In this document: one piece after another, positions 8,390-16,074 of the stretch
How the letters are laid out: every line of letters begins with the position of its first letter
Numbering within the stretch: the stretch's first letter is position 1
Source of the DNA: Caryophanales bacterium
GTDB lineage: Bacteria > Bacillota_I > Bacilli_A > RF39 > UBA660
Direction: 5' to 3'
Assembly (NCBI GenBank): GCA_016290885.1
Contig: JAEEVN010000008.1
Coordinates: 1-45,563 of the forward strand
Length of the DNA: 45,563 nucleotides
Notes under the pieces: model-generated
Database searches by the model: none
Seen by the model: only the letters and a program-made list of their open reading frames with translations
Told to the model about the DNA's origin: nothing
Program-made: the position numbers and the translations under genes

Positions 8390-9700
8390 TTTGGAACTTT
8401 TGTAGGTAAAACAGTTTTTAAAATTACTAAAATTTTAAAACATGGTGGATCTACTTTCCCAGGGACAGTAGTATTAAAACTATTCCCAAATTATTTAAAA
8501 AAGATTAAATATCCTGATAATATAATTATGGTTACAGGGTCATGTGGAAAAGGATCTACTGCAAAGCTTATTACAAATATTTTAGAAGAAAATGGTACTT
8601 CAGTATGCACTAATAGTAATGGTGCAAATCTAACAGAAGGCATTGCTACTACTATTATTCTTAATGTTAAAGGAAAGAAATTAAAACAAGATGCATTAGT
8701 ACTTGAAGTAGATGAAAGATATTTAAAAATAATAACTAAATATATTAGACCTAAGTATTTAATTATAAATAATATAACTAGAGATCAACCACCTAGACAT
8801 GGAAACTTTGATATAGTATTTAATGAAATATTAAAAGGTATAACTAAGAGTACACATTTAATAGTTAATGGTGATGATCCTATTACCAAAAAATATAGTC
8901 TATATCATAAAGGAGAAATCGCATACTTTGGTATAGATAAATCAAAATATAGTTATAAATATCATGATGATGTAAAAGATTATAATTATTGCCCTAAATG
9001 TGGTTCTAAATTAAATTATGAATACTATAATTACGGATCTCTTGGTAATTTTAAATGTAGTAAATGTGATTATAAAAGAGAGGATATTAAATATGCTATA
9101 ACTAATATTGATTATGATACTAATGAAGTTACTATTAATAAAGAATATAAAATAAAAGTTAGTGCTAATGTATTATCTAATCTATATAATGTAGTAGCAG
9201 CTTTCTCTATCTCTGATATATTAAAAATTGATAGTAAAGTAATAGTATCTTCTCTATCTAAAGATATGATAGAAAATAAATTATATGAAGAATTTACAGT
9301 TAAAGATAGAAAATATACAATATTAAATTGTAAAGCAGAAAATAATTCTACTTATAACCTTGCTCTACTATATGCATCAAGAGATAAGAATCAAAAAACT
9401 ATAGTAATTGGTCATAGAGAAATATCAAGAAGATATAATCACTTTGATGTATCTTGGATGTATGATTGTTATTTTGAAATATTAAATAAAAATGATTATG
9501 TTATATGTGCTGGTCCTAATGCATATGACTTTGCAACAAGAATGAAACTAGCAGGTATTAAAAAAGAAAATATCATTGTATTAGAAGATTTAACAAATAT
9601 CAAAAAAATAGTAGAAGAACAAACAAAAGGAAATGTATATGGAGTACTTAACTTTGATTATGTAAAACCTTTTAAAGATAATATAAAGGAGGAAATATAA
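8387..9700 (+). CDS. murT: Lipid II isoglutaminyl synthase, MurT subunit
   Basis: The 437-residue Mur-ligase-like protein has P-loop GSCGKGST (about 51-58), a Cys4 zinc ribbon inserted in the ATP domain (YCPKCG...KCSKC, about 201-229) as in MurT, and a C-terminal domain with FDVSW near 353, where the MurT catalytic Asp is expected. With GatD it amidates alpha-carboxyl D-Glu of lipid II to D-iso-Gln on the cytoplasmic face of the membrane. Start set at ATG 8387. The in-frame TTG at 8375 lies inside the SD. Two bases separate it from gatD. The ligase residues look intact, in contrast to the partner. Confidence 0.95.
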   Translation: MFGTFVGKTVFKITKILKHGGSTFPGTVVLKLFPNYLKKIKYPDNIIMVTGSCGKGSTAKLITNILEENGTSVCTNSNGANLTEGIATTIILNVKGKKLKQDALVLEVDERYLKIITKYIRPKYLIINNITRDQPPRHGNFDIVFNEILKGITKSTHLIVNGDDPITKKYSLYHKGEIAYFGIDKSKYSYKYHDDVKDYNYCPKCGSKLNYEYYNYGSLGNFKCSKCDYKREDIKYAITNIDYDTNEVTINKEYKIKVSANVLSNLYNVVAAFSISDILKIDSKVIVSSLSKDMIENKLYEEFTVKDRKYTILNCKAENNSTYNLALLYASRDKNQKTIVIGHREISRRYNHFDVSWMYDCYFEILNKNDYVICAGPNAYDFATRMKLAGIKKENIIVLEDLTNIKKIVEEQTKGNVYGVLNFDYVKPFKDNIKEEI

Positions 9701-9701
9701 T

Positions 9702-10352
9702 ATGAAAATAACTATTGGATACCTTTATAGAGATCTATTAAACTTATATGGTGATGAAGGAAATATTAAAGCATTAAAATATCATTTAGAAGAACAAGGT
9801 GTTAATGTTGAAATAAAAGACATGACAATTGGAGATAAAAAGGATTTAAAAGATGTAGACTTCTTATATATTGGAAGTGGCACAGAACATAATATAAGTA
9901 TAGCATTAGATGATTTAATGAAAGATAAAGATGAAATAGAAAAATATATAAAAGATAATAAATTATTATTATCAACAGGAAACTCAATCGAATTATTTGG
10001 AAATTATATAATTACAAATAAAAAGATACAAGCACTTGGAATTATAGATTGTGTTTGTATGAGACAAGAAAGAATAGTAAAAGATGTAAAAGTAAAAACT
10101 GATATAGTAGAAAGTAATATTATTGGTTTTGAAAATCATGATGGAAAGAATATTTCTACAAATGATGATATAGTTAATGAGGGATCATTCTATGGTACAT
10201 ATATAGTTGGACCTATATTAGTAAGAAATCCTGAGTTATGTTCCCTATTCGTTCATAAACTTATTGATAGTAAAGATCCAAACTTTGAATATAAAGATGA
10301 AGATTATGAATTTGAAAATGAAGCATACAAAAAAGCAGTTAGAATTATCTAA
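9702..10352 (+). CDS. gatD: GatD-like amidotransferase subunit lacking catalytic Cys and His
   Basis: The 216-residue protein aligns with GatD along its length: RDLLNLYGDEGNIKAL at the N-terminus, YIGSGTEHN, GFENHDGKN (about 140) and GTYIVGPILVRNP (about 165-177). In GatD of Staphylococcus aureus the nucleophile is Cys94 in ICGGYQFLG and the base is His189 in YLHGP. Here the matching segments are STGNSIELFG (91-100, Gly93 in place of Cys) and YIVGP (Val169 in place of His). The oxyanion-side glycine pair and the Gln of the motif are also changed (N, S and E). As written, it could not hydrolyse glutamine. SD AGGAGG. Terminator inside its 3' end. Family membership is sure; enzymatic role is open. 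Confidence 0.9.
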   Translation: MKITIGYLYRDLLNLYGDEGNIKALKYHLEEQGVNVEIKDMTIGDKKDLKDVDFLYIGSGTEHNISIALDDLMKDKDEIEKYIKDNKLLLSTGNSIELFGNYIITNKKIQALGIIDCVCMRQERIVKDVKVKTDIVESNIIGFENHDGKNISTNDDIVNEGSFYGTYIVGPILVRNPELCSLFVHKLIDSKDPNFEYKDEDYEFENEAYKKAVRII

Positions 10353-10362
10353 CTGCTTTTTT
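10329..10362 (+). terminator. murT-gatD terminator
   Basis: Arms AAAAAAGCAGTTAG/CTAACTGCTTTTTT overlapping the last codons of gatD, ending in a run of 7 T. Confidence 0.85.
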
Positions 10363-10364
10363 TA

Positions 10365-10457
10365 TTAAAGATTCTTGTTAAATATCTTAATATTATACTT
10401 TGTTCTAATATAAAAATATGCAACATTCACTACACTTAGTATAGTATCTTGAATCAT
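10365..10457 (-). CDS. Possible 30-residue peptide gene
   Basis: ATG at 10457 is preceded by a strong SD (AGAGGGG, 7 nt spacing). The peptide begins MIQDTILSVVNVAYFYI, a short hydrophobic stretch, followed by a basic tail rich in Lys, Asn and Ile. Upstream on the same strand lie a TATAAT at 10490-10495 and a 10-bp inverted repeat. The size, hydrophobic core, basic tail and leader hairpin recall small membrane-active peptides such as type I toxins, but no family match is claimed. An overlapping 24-residue frame (10405-10479) lacks a usable SD. There is nothing else in this 213-bp gap. Confidence 0.35.
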   Translation of the reverse strand: MIQDTILSVVNVAYFYIRTKYNIKIFNKNL

Positions 10458-10476
10458 TTTTATTCCCCTCTTTATT

Positions 10477-10512
10477 CATCTTCAAATAATTATAATAACC
10501 CCTTTGAAGATG
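10477..10512. repeat. 10-bp inverted repeat in the leader of the small peptide
   Basis: CATCTTCAAA (10477-10486) and TTTGAAGATG (10503-10512) are exact reverse complements around a 16-nt loop that contains the minus-strand TATAAT. It could be an operator over the promoter, or an RNA hairpin if transcription starts further upstream. Confidence 0.5.
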
Positions 10513-10537
10513 CCGATTATTCTATCATAAAACTAAA

Positions 10538-10567
10538 AAAAATGCAAATTTTAAAAATTTGCATTTT
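10538..10567 (-). terminator. rpsP-khpA terminator
   Basis: Arms AAATGCAAATTT/AAATTTGCATTT followed on the minus strand by a run of T. It overlaps the khpA stop. Confidence 0.75.
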
Positions 10568-10811
10568 ATATACTTGTTACATTAACTTTAATTTTCTTAT
10601 TATCTTTTAAATAAGAACTAGCTTGTAAAAGTGTTCTAATAGAATTAATAGTCTTACCATTCTTTCCTATTATACTTCCAGCTTCAGCTTCTGAAACAAC
10701 TATTTCAATTGATATTTCATTTTCTTCAGTATCAAATGCTTTAACACTAACTGAATCAGCATCTTTAACTAAAGATTTAACAATTAATTCTGTTAATTCT
10801 ACTATACTCAT
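10566..10811 (-). CDS. khpA: KH-domain RNA-binding protein KhpA
   Basis: The 81-residue single KH domain has the GSIIGKNG loop (45-52). KhpA binds RNA, usually with KhpB/Jag, and affects division and small-RNA biology in Firmicutes. It directly follows rpsP, the normal order. The rpsP stop and khpA start share one base (TAATG), which implies translational coupling. The usual downstream genes rimM and trmD are not present; a terminator ends the unit here. Confidence 0.95.
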   Translation of the reverse strand: MSIVELTELIVKSLVKDADSVSVKAFDTEENEISIEIVVSEAEAGSIIGKNGKTINSIRTLLQASSYLKDNKKIKVNVTSI

Positions 10812-11077
10812 TATTTCACCTTCTTAGAATCAGCGAATTTCTTCATGATTCCAGCTTCTGATAATAAATTTCTAGCAGTATCAGTAGGAATAGCTCCAGT
10901 TCCTAGCCATTTTAAGATAGCTTCTTCATCTAATTTAGTTTCTCCATTTAATGGATTATGAGTTCCTAAATTTTCAATGAATTTTCCATCTCTTGGGCTT
11001 CTTGAATCAGCAGCTACTAATCTATAGAAAGGTTTCTTTTTAGCGCCCATTCTTTTTAATCTTATTTTAACAGCCAT
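10811..11077 (-). CDS. rpsP: 30S ribosomal protein S16
   Basis: The 88-residue protein matches S16 throughout ([19 protein letters not shown] at the start, [15 protein letters not shown] in the middle). S16 is needed for 30S assembly. SD AGGAGG ahead of ATG 11077. First gene of the rpsP-khpA operon. Confidence 0.98.
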   Translation of the reverse strand: MAVKIRLKRMGAKKKPFYRLVAADSRSPRDGKFIENLGTHNPLNGETKLDEEAILKWLGTGAIPTDTARNLLSEAGIMKKFADSKKVK

Positions 11078-11104
11078 AATGTCCTCCTTTTTTAATACAA
11101 CAAT

Positions 11105-11133
11105 ATATTACTACTAAAAAAAATAAATGTCAA
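11105..11133 (-). promoter_or_regulatory. Probable rpsP promoter
   Basis: TTGACA (11128-11133), 17-nt spacer, TAATAT (11105-11110). The -35 box sits in the 3' arm of the upstream lipoprotein terminator, so the two signals overlap. Confidence 0.4.
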
Positions 11134-11154
11134 CCTATTTAGTTGACATTTATT
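11118..11154 (-). terminator. Terminator of the small lipoprotein gene
   Basis: Arms AATAAATGTCAAC/GTTGACATTTATT with a 7-nt loop and eight T on the minus strand. Confidence 0.8.
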
Positions 11155-11156
11155 AA

Positions 11157-11573
11157 TTATTTTAAAGTACAAGTATAGCCTTGTTTTTCAAGAGCTTCTT
11201 TAGTAGCTGATGGTGAACCAGTTAAATCTGATTTTGACATTTTAGTAATATCAATACCAGAAGTTATAACCATTGATTTACCTTCTAAAGCTTGTTTACA
11301 ATCTACTAGAGTATATTGACTCATAGCATTTTGAACTGTTTTACAATAATCTTGATTTGAAACTGTACTAATTAATGAATCTGAATATTTAGATAAATCC
11401 ATAACATATTTCATAGACATTGAAGATACAGTATTTCCAGTGAAATTAGTTGTTAAGCTAACATCTACTATACTAACTTTTTGTGAACAAACTAATGTAC
11501 TTGGTTTATTACCACATCCAGCTAATAAGAAAACTGCACCTAATACTAATACTAAAGATAAAACTTTCTTCAT
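11157..11573 (-). CDS. Small secreted lipoprotein
   Basis: The 138-residue protein has a lipoprotein signal peptide: basic start MKK, hydrophobic core, lipobox LAGC (about 17-20). The mature part is small, has several Cys residues (TLVC, DYC, VDC, YTC) that could form disulfides, and recalls the short YehR/DUF1307-like lipoproteins. I do not assign a family. It sits in its own transcript between rpsP and the zinc-ribbon ectodomain gene. SD AGGAGG ahead of ATG 11573. Confidence 0.85.
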   Translation of the reverse strand: MKKVLSLVLVLGAVFLLAGCGNKPSTLVCSQKVSIVDVSLTTNFTGNTVSSMSMKYVMDLSKYSDSLISTVSNQDYCKTVQNAMSQYTLVDCKQALEGKSMVITSGIDITKMSKSDLTGSPSATKEALEKQGYTCTLK

Positions 11574-11623
11574 AAATAATCCTCCTTATTAATAGGATAC
11601 CAAATATTGCATTTAATTACAAT

Positions 11624-11650
11624 AAAAAAATAGTCAATTGACTATTTTTT
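11624..11650 (-). terminator. Terminator of the zinc-ribbon ectodomain gene
   Basis: Perfect palindrome of AAAAAATAGTCAA and its complement, with U-run on the minus strand. Confidence 0.75.
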
Positions 11651-11653
11651 ATA

Positions 11654-13285
11654 CTAATTATTCCTACATAAATTATTATAATAATCTTTCCAAGATAATG
11701 TAGTATTTATACTCTTTGGTTCTGAAGTATATAAACCATCAGCATTTTGACCATAAGTATACTCTGCCATATATGCATAATCATTTGATACTCCATACTT
11801 ATTTATTAATTCATCAAATGAACTACTACAAATATTTTGTTGTTCTAAATAAGAATTACCTATATATTCACCATACCTATTATCATGTCTAGTAAATACA
11901 ACTTTTAGATCACCATTTGTATCAATACTATAACTCTTTGTAATGAAACCAGCATCTGGTTCTAAAGCATCTAATACTTCATTACCTTGATAACTTAAAT
12001 TATATGCTTCACCATTTTTATTAATTAGATATACATGTGCTCCTAAATCTGTTGAATATTCACGTGTTATTAATGTATTTCCAACAACAGATATTTTTGG
12101 TGTTTCATAATATGCATCAACTAATGCACCATTTACATATAGAGTATAAATTTTATATCCCCCATACTCATTTATATCATACTTAACATTAAATTTATCT
12201 TCTAAATTATATGTTATACTACTACAACTATCATCAATTACCATTGAATATTCATATCCTGTTTTTCCCCATGTTCCGGTACATTCTTTTTTAGTAGTAT
12301 TATCAGTAGCATAACCAGCATCTAATAAACCAAATACTCTAAAGTATTCTTTTACTGTTAGACTTTGTTTTTCTGTAGAAATTTCCTTATTCTTTTTTTC
12401 ATAATTATATAGTTTTATGTAATCAAAATCTTCAAGGTTACTATCAGTTAAATCTTGTTCTAATTGTTCTATTGAAGTATAGAAGTTATTTTCAATTTTA
12501 AATGCTATGTCTTGTTTTGCAGTACCAAAAGCACTCCTATTTGCAGTATCATAGTGAGCATAGAATAGAATTACTGGATTATCTAAGTTAGCATAAAGAA
12601 TATTTGATATAGCAAATCCTTCGTTTTCTTTATCCTTATTAGAAAATACTTTAAATAATTCTTTACTATCATAATTATATAGATAATATTCTTCACTATC
12701 TGGATAACCATTATTATTAAAAATTAACATGTTATCAAAATAGTAAAAATCGAATGAATCAATTGGTTTCTTACCATCTAATAATACTGTTTCACCATTA
12801 TTTAATTTGATTGTAACGTCAGTATCTAAAAGGAATGTACTATTCTTACTAGGTACTGCATTCAATTCAAATAGTTTTGTTTTATTATCATCATATACAT
12901 TTACATTAAATTTAGTTTCTGTATAAACTTCAGTATCTTTCCATACAACTTGTTTATGGTACTCAGATAAGTCCTCAAAATCATCGTCAATTTCATCTTT
13001 GAAACTTGTGATTGTCAAATCAACTGTTTTTGTCTTATTAATTATATTAGGGAATACTGTTATAATTAATACGCCTACTCCCACTAATAAAAGCACTGCC
13101 GCTACCACTATGGCAATAATAATTGGTGTTTTATTCTTTTTTTGAATATTAACATTTGTTGGCCCTGAAACCACTTGATTAGCTTCAGTAAAAATTGGTT
13201 CTGATGATACTTCTACTTTTTCACCACAATTTGGGCAAAAAGCATCACCAGGTTTAATTTCTGAATTACATTTTTTACAATTCAT
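11654..13285 (-). CDS. Zinc-ribbon, single-pass membrane protein with large ectodomain
   Basis: The 543-residue protein has an N-terminal Cys4 zinc ribbon (CKKC...CPNCG, about 3-21), a linker, one strong membrane segment (about 53-77), and a long extracellular part of about 460 residues rich in Tyr, Asp and Asn with no motif I recognise. The topology places the ribbon inside and the ectodomain outside. No signal-peptide cleavage site is evident. SD AAGGAGAG ahead of ATG 13285. Single-gene unit bounded by terminators. The role is unknown; envelope sensing or wall contact is a guess based only on the layout. Confidence 0.8.
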   Translation of the reverse strand: MNCKKCNSEIKPGDAFCPNCGEKVEVSSEPIFTEANQVVSGPTNVNIQKKNKTPIIIAIVVAAVLLLVGVGVLIITVFPNIINKTKTVDLTITSFKDEIDDDFEDLSEYHKQVVWKDTEVYTETKFNVNVYDDNKTKLFELNAVPSKNSTFLLDTDVTIKLNNGETVLLDGKKPIDSFDFYYFDNMLIFNNNGYPDSEEYYLYNYDSKELFKVFSNKDKENEGFAISNILYANLDNPVILFYAHYDTANRSAFGTAKQDIAFKIENNFYTSIEQLEQDLTDSNLEDFDYIKLYNYEKKNKEISTEKQSLTVKEYFRVFGLLDAGYATDNTTKKECTGTWGKTGYEYSMVIDDSCSSITYNLEDKFNVKYDINEYGGYKIYTLYVNGALVDAYYETPKISVVGNTLITREYSTDLGAHVYLINKNGEAYNLSYQGNEVLDALEPDAGFITKSYSIDTNGDLKVVFTRHDNRYGEYIGNSYLEQQNICSSSFDELINKYGVSNDYAYMAEYTYGQNADGLYTSEPKSINTTLSWKDYYNNLCRNN

Positions 13286-13372
13286 AATATCTCTCCTTCT
13301 TATACTATAATTATATCTTAATAATTATGATTGAAAAGTTTCTGTATATCCAATTTACAATATTATACAAAA

Positions 13373-13398
13373 AACTAATGACTATATTGTCATTAGTT
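13373..13398 (-). terminator. frr terminator
   Basis: Arms AACTAATGAC/GTCATTAGTT with a 6-nt loop followed by T6 on the minus strand. The stop codon lies in the loop. Confidence 0.8.
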
Positions 13399-13924
13399 CT
13401 TCTTCTTTATCTTTTAATATATCTTCAACTATTTTATTATATTTGTTAATTAAATCTTGTACTTCTTGTTCTGCTCTTTTTTCTTCATCTTCAGATAGTT
13501 CTAATTTTTTGACATCACTTAAAGCATCTTGTCTAATATTTCTTAAAGCTACTTTTGCTTCTTCAGACATACCTTTGGCTTGTTTAACTAATTCTCTTCT
13601 TCTATCTTCAGTTAATTCTGGAATAGATATAAAAATCATATCTCCAGTATTATTAGGAGTTAAACCTAGATCTGCTTCATATATAGCTTTTTCAATATCA
13701 CTTAAGCATGATTTATCATATGGTTTAATTTGTAATTTTCTAGCTTCTGGTACAGAAACATTAGCTATTTGATTAAGTGGAGTTTCTGCTCCATAATATA
13801 ATACTTTAACAGGATCTAACATACTTGGGTTAGCTCTACCTGCTCTTATATTAGTTAATCTATCCTTTAAATTAGAAATTGTTTTTTCCATTGATTCTTC
13901 AGTCATTAATAAAATATCATCCAT
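13382..13924 (-). CDS. frr: Ribosome recycling factor
   Basis: The 180-residue protein is close to the usual 185 and matches RRF throughout (IRAGRANPSMLD at about 26-37, IRQDALSDVKKLE near the C-terminus). It splits post-termination ribosomes together with EF-G. It lies downstream of rpsB-tsf, but the usual pyrH between tsf and frr is missing. A terminator after tsf makes frr a separate unit. SD AAGGATG ahead of ATG 13924. Confidence 0.98.
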   Translation of the reverse strand: MDDILLMTEESMEKTISNLKDRLTNIRAGRANPSMLDPVKVLYYGAETPLNQIANVSVPEARKLQIKPYDKSCLSDIEKAIYEADLGLTPNNTGDMIFISIPELTEDRRRELVKQAKGMSEEAKVALRNIRQDALSDVKKLELSEDEEKRAEQEVQDLINKYNKIVEDILKDKEEELMTI

Positions 13925-13981
13925 TTACATCATCCTTTCTAATAGTTGATACCTCGAAATAATTATATCATAATATATTAT

Positions 13982-14006
13982 AAAAAAAAAGAGACATATG
14001 TCTCTT
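13982..14006 (-). terminator. rpsB-tsf terminator
   Basis: Perfect palindrome AAGAGACAT/ATGTCTCTT followed by a long T run on the minus strand. It overlaps the tsf stop. Confidence 0.8.
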
Positions 14007-14874
14007 ATTTCATTTGTTCCATAACTTCGCTAACGAAATCATCTTTTCTCTTTTCAATTCCTTCGCCAACTTCATATCTAATCATATCAACTAATTCACA
14101 GTTGTTATTTTTTAAATATGCTCCAACAGTTACATCAGGATTCTTAACAAATTCTTGTTCAGTTATAACTATATCTTTATAGAATTTATTAATTCTTCCA
14201 GCAACCATCTTTTCAGCTATTTCTTCAGGTTTTCCTTCATTCATAGCTTGTTCTTTAATTATTTTGCTTTCTTCTTCTATATCAGAAGCAGGAACTACAT
14301 CTCTAGATACATATTTAGGATTCATAGCTGCTAAATGCATTGCTACATCTGCTGCTACTTCTTCACTATTTCCATTAATTAATGTTAATGAAGATATTTT
14401 TCCACCCATATGAATATATCTACCAAAAGATTGATCATCAGTTTTAGTTAAAACATTAAATCTTCTAAAACTAATTTTTTCTCCTATAGTAGCAGTCATA
14501 TTAATAACATCATCTTTAATAGTTGTTCCATCTTCTTCTTTTAATGCTTCAGCTTCTTCCATAGTTTTAGCATCACCATTAATTAAAGTTTTGCAAAGTC
14601 TATCAATAAATGCAGAGAACTTTTCATTCTTAGCAACGAAATCTGTTTCACAGTTAACTTCAACGATAACTGCTTTATTTCCTTCAACTAAGATATTAGA
14701 TAATCCTTCAGCAGCTATTCTATCTTGTTTCTTAGCAGCTTTAGAAATACCTTTTTCTCTTAACCATTTAATTGCTTCATCAATGTCTCCATTGTTTTCT
14801 TCTAATGCTTTTTTACAATCCATTAATCCAGCATTAGTCATATCTTTTAATTTTTTAATTAAACTTGCATCCAT
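14005..14874 (-). CDS. tsf: Elongation factor Ts
   Basis: The 289-residue protein is of normal length. It has the N-terminal UBA-like region (LKDMTNAGLMDCKKAL) and the TDFVAKN nucleotide-exchange signature near residue 78. It exchanges GDP on EF-Tu. It follows rpsB by 18 nt in the classic operon. SD AAAGGGAT ahead of ATG 14874. Confidence 0.98.
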   Translation of the reverse strand: MDASLIKKLKDMTNAGLMDCKKALEENNGDIDEAIKWLREKGISKAAKKQDRIAAEGLSNILVEGNKAVIVEVNCETDFVAKNEKFSAFIDRLCKTLINGDAKTMEEAEALKEEDGTTIKDDVINMTATIGEKISFRRFNVLTKTDDQSFGRYIHMGGKISSLTLINGNSEEVAADVAMHLAAMNPKYVSRDVVPASDIEEESKIIKEQAMNEGKPEEIAEKMVAGRINKFYKDIVITEQEFVKNPDVTVGAYLKNNNCELVDMIRYEVGEGIEKRKDDFVSEVMEQMK

Positions 14875-14892
14875 TTTTATTATCCCTTTCTA

Positions 14893-15888
14893 TTATTTTA
14901 AAGCATCAATTAATTCTGCTTTTTTTAATTTAGTATATCCTTCGATACCTTTAGCTTTGGCCATTTCTTTTAATTCAGCTACTGTTTTAGTAGTTAAATC
15001 TTCTTTAACTTCTTTTTTAGTTTCTTTCTTAGCTGGTTTTTCTTCTTTAGTTTCTTCTTTCTTAGTTTCTTTTTTAGCTACTTTCTTTTCTTCTTTAACT
15101 TCTTCAACTTTTTCTTCTTTAGCAGCTTTTTTAGTTTCTTTAACTTCTTCTTTAGCTTCTACTGGAGCTTCAGCATTTTCATCTTCAGAAACATAATCAA
15201 CCATATCTTTACCAGTTGCTTCTGCAATAGCATTAGCAAGTACACCAAATACTAAGTTAATAGCTCTTACTGCATCATCATTTCCTGGGATTGGATAATC
15301 TAAATCATCTGGATCTGCATTAGTATCAACTATACCAAATACTGGAATATTTAATTTGTGTGCTTCTCTAATAGCATTGTATTCTTTCTTTGGATCAACA
15401 ATTACCATTGCATCTGGTAATTTTTTCATTTCTCTGATACCTTCAAAATATGTTAATAATTTATCATATTCCTTATTAATTTTTAGAACTTCTTTCTTAG
15501 GAAGAACTTCCATAGTACCATTTTCTCTCATCTTTTCGATTTGTTCTAGTCTAGAAATTCTCTTTCTAATTGTTCTAAAGTTAGTTAGTGTTCCACCTAA
15601 CCATCTTTCAGTTACATAGTAACTATCTGTTCTAGTTGCTGCTTCTTTAGCTGCTTCTTGTGCTTGTTTCTTTGTTCCTACAAAGACAACCTTTCCACCA
15701 TTTGCTGCAATATCTTTTAAAGCTGCATAAGCTTCTTCGATTTTTTCTGCAGTCTTATTTAAATCGATGATATAAATATCATCTCTTGAAGTATAGATAT
15801 ACTCCTTCATTTTTGGATTCCATCTCTTAGTTTGATGTCCGAAATGTACTCCAGCTTCTAATAAATAACTCATTGAAACTACTGACAT
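14893..15888 (-). CDS. rpsB: 30S ribosomal protein S2 with Lys/Glu linker and Rho_N/SAP-like tail
   Basis: The first 230 or so residues are standard S2 ([31 protein letters not shown]). After them comes a Lys/Glu/Ala-rich linker of about 60 residues (about 236-296) built of KEE/KKE-like units, and then a C-terminal motif of about 35 residues ([30 protein letters not shown]) of the Rho N-terminal/SAP-like helix-extended loop-helix type. At 331 residues it is about 80-90 longer than usual. Start fixed at 15888 by a perfect SD (AAAGGAGG). The longer frame to 15960 lies in the leader. First gene of rpsB-tsf. Confidence 0.97.
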   Translation of the reverse strand: MSVVSMSYLLEAGVHFGHQTKRWNPKMKEYIYTSRDDIYIIDLNKTAEKIEEAYAALKDIAANGGKVVFVGTKKQAQEAAKEAATRTDSYYVTERWLGGTLTNFRTIRKRISRLEQIEKMRENGTMEVLPKKEVLKINKEYDKLLTYFEGIREMKKLPDAMVIVDPKKEYNAIREAHKLNIPVFGIVDTNADPDDLDYPIPGNDDAVRAINLVFGVLANAIAEATGKDMVDYVSEDENAEAPVEAKEEVKETKKAAKEEKVEEVKEEKKVAKKETKKEETKEEKPAKKETKKEVKEDLTTKTVAELKEMAKAKGIEGYTKLKKAELIDALK

Positions 15889-15990
15889 AAAATTTTCCTC
15901 CTTTTGTTTCACTTCCAAATATCTCTTCTTTAATCCCCACCATAAAGGCACTAGGTTCATAAATCAATATTTGTGTCTTTTTTTAAAAAG
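15889..15990 (-). promoter_or_regulatory. rpsB leader, possible S2 autoregulatory RNA
   Basis: About 100 nt lie between the promoter and the rpsB SD. They contain CCTAGTGCC and GGTGGGG elements (about 15938-15956) that can pair partly, like the GGTGGGG feature known in S2-binding rpsB leaders. This match is from memory and needs a covariance check. Confidence 0.35.
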
Positions 15991-15997
15991 CAAATAT

Positions 15998-16026
15998 ATT
16001 GTATCACAAGAATTATTAGTTTTCAA
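15998..16026 (-). promoter_or_regulatory. rpsB-tsf promoter
   Basis: TTGAAA (16021-16026), 17-nt spacer with TGA just before the -10 (extended -10), TACAAT (15998-16003) on the minus strand. Confidence 0.75.
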
Positions 16027-16051
16027 TGTTTTTTCCTTATATTTACATAAA

Positions 16052-16074
16052 AAAAGAAGGTATTAAACCTTCTA
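16052..16074 (-). terminator. Terminator of the XRE-DUF4097 operon
   Basis: AGAAGGT/ACCTTCT stem followed by T7 on the minus strand, overlapping the stop codon at 16072. Confidence 0.75.

Noticed and set aside
10405-10479. 24-residue frame with a CSECC cluster overlapping the small peptide
   Set aside because: No SD at proper distance and its start lies within the leader dyad; the 30-residue frame has the strong SD.
14591-15196. 201-codon frame on the plus strand opposite rpsB-tsf
   Set aside because: Ser/Phe/Leu-rich mirror of the Lys/Glu-rich S2 linker, without SD or family match.
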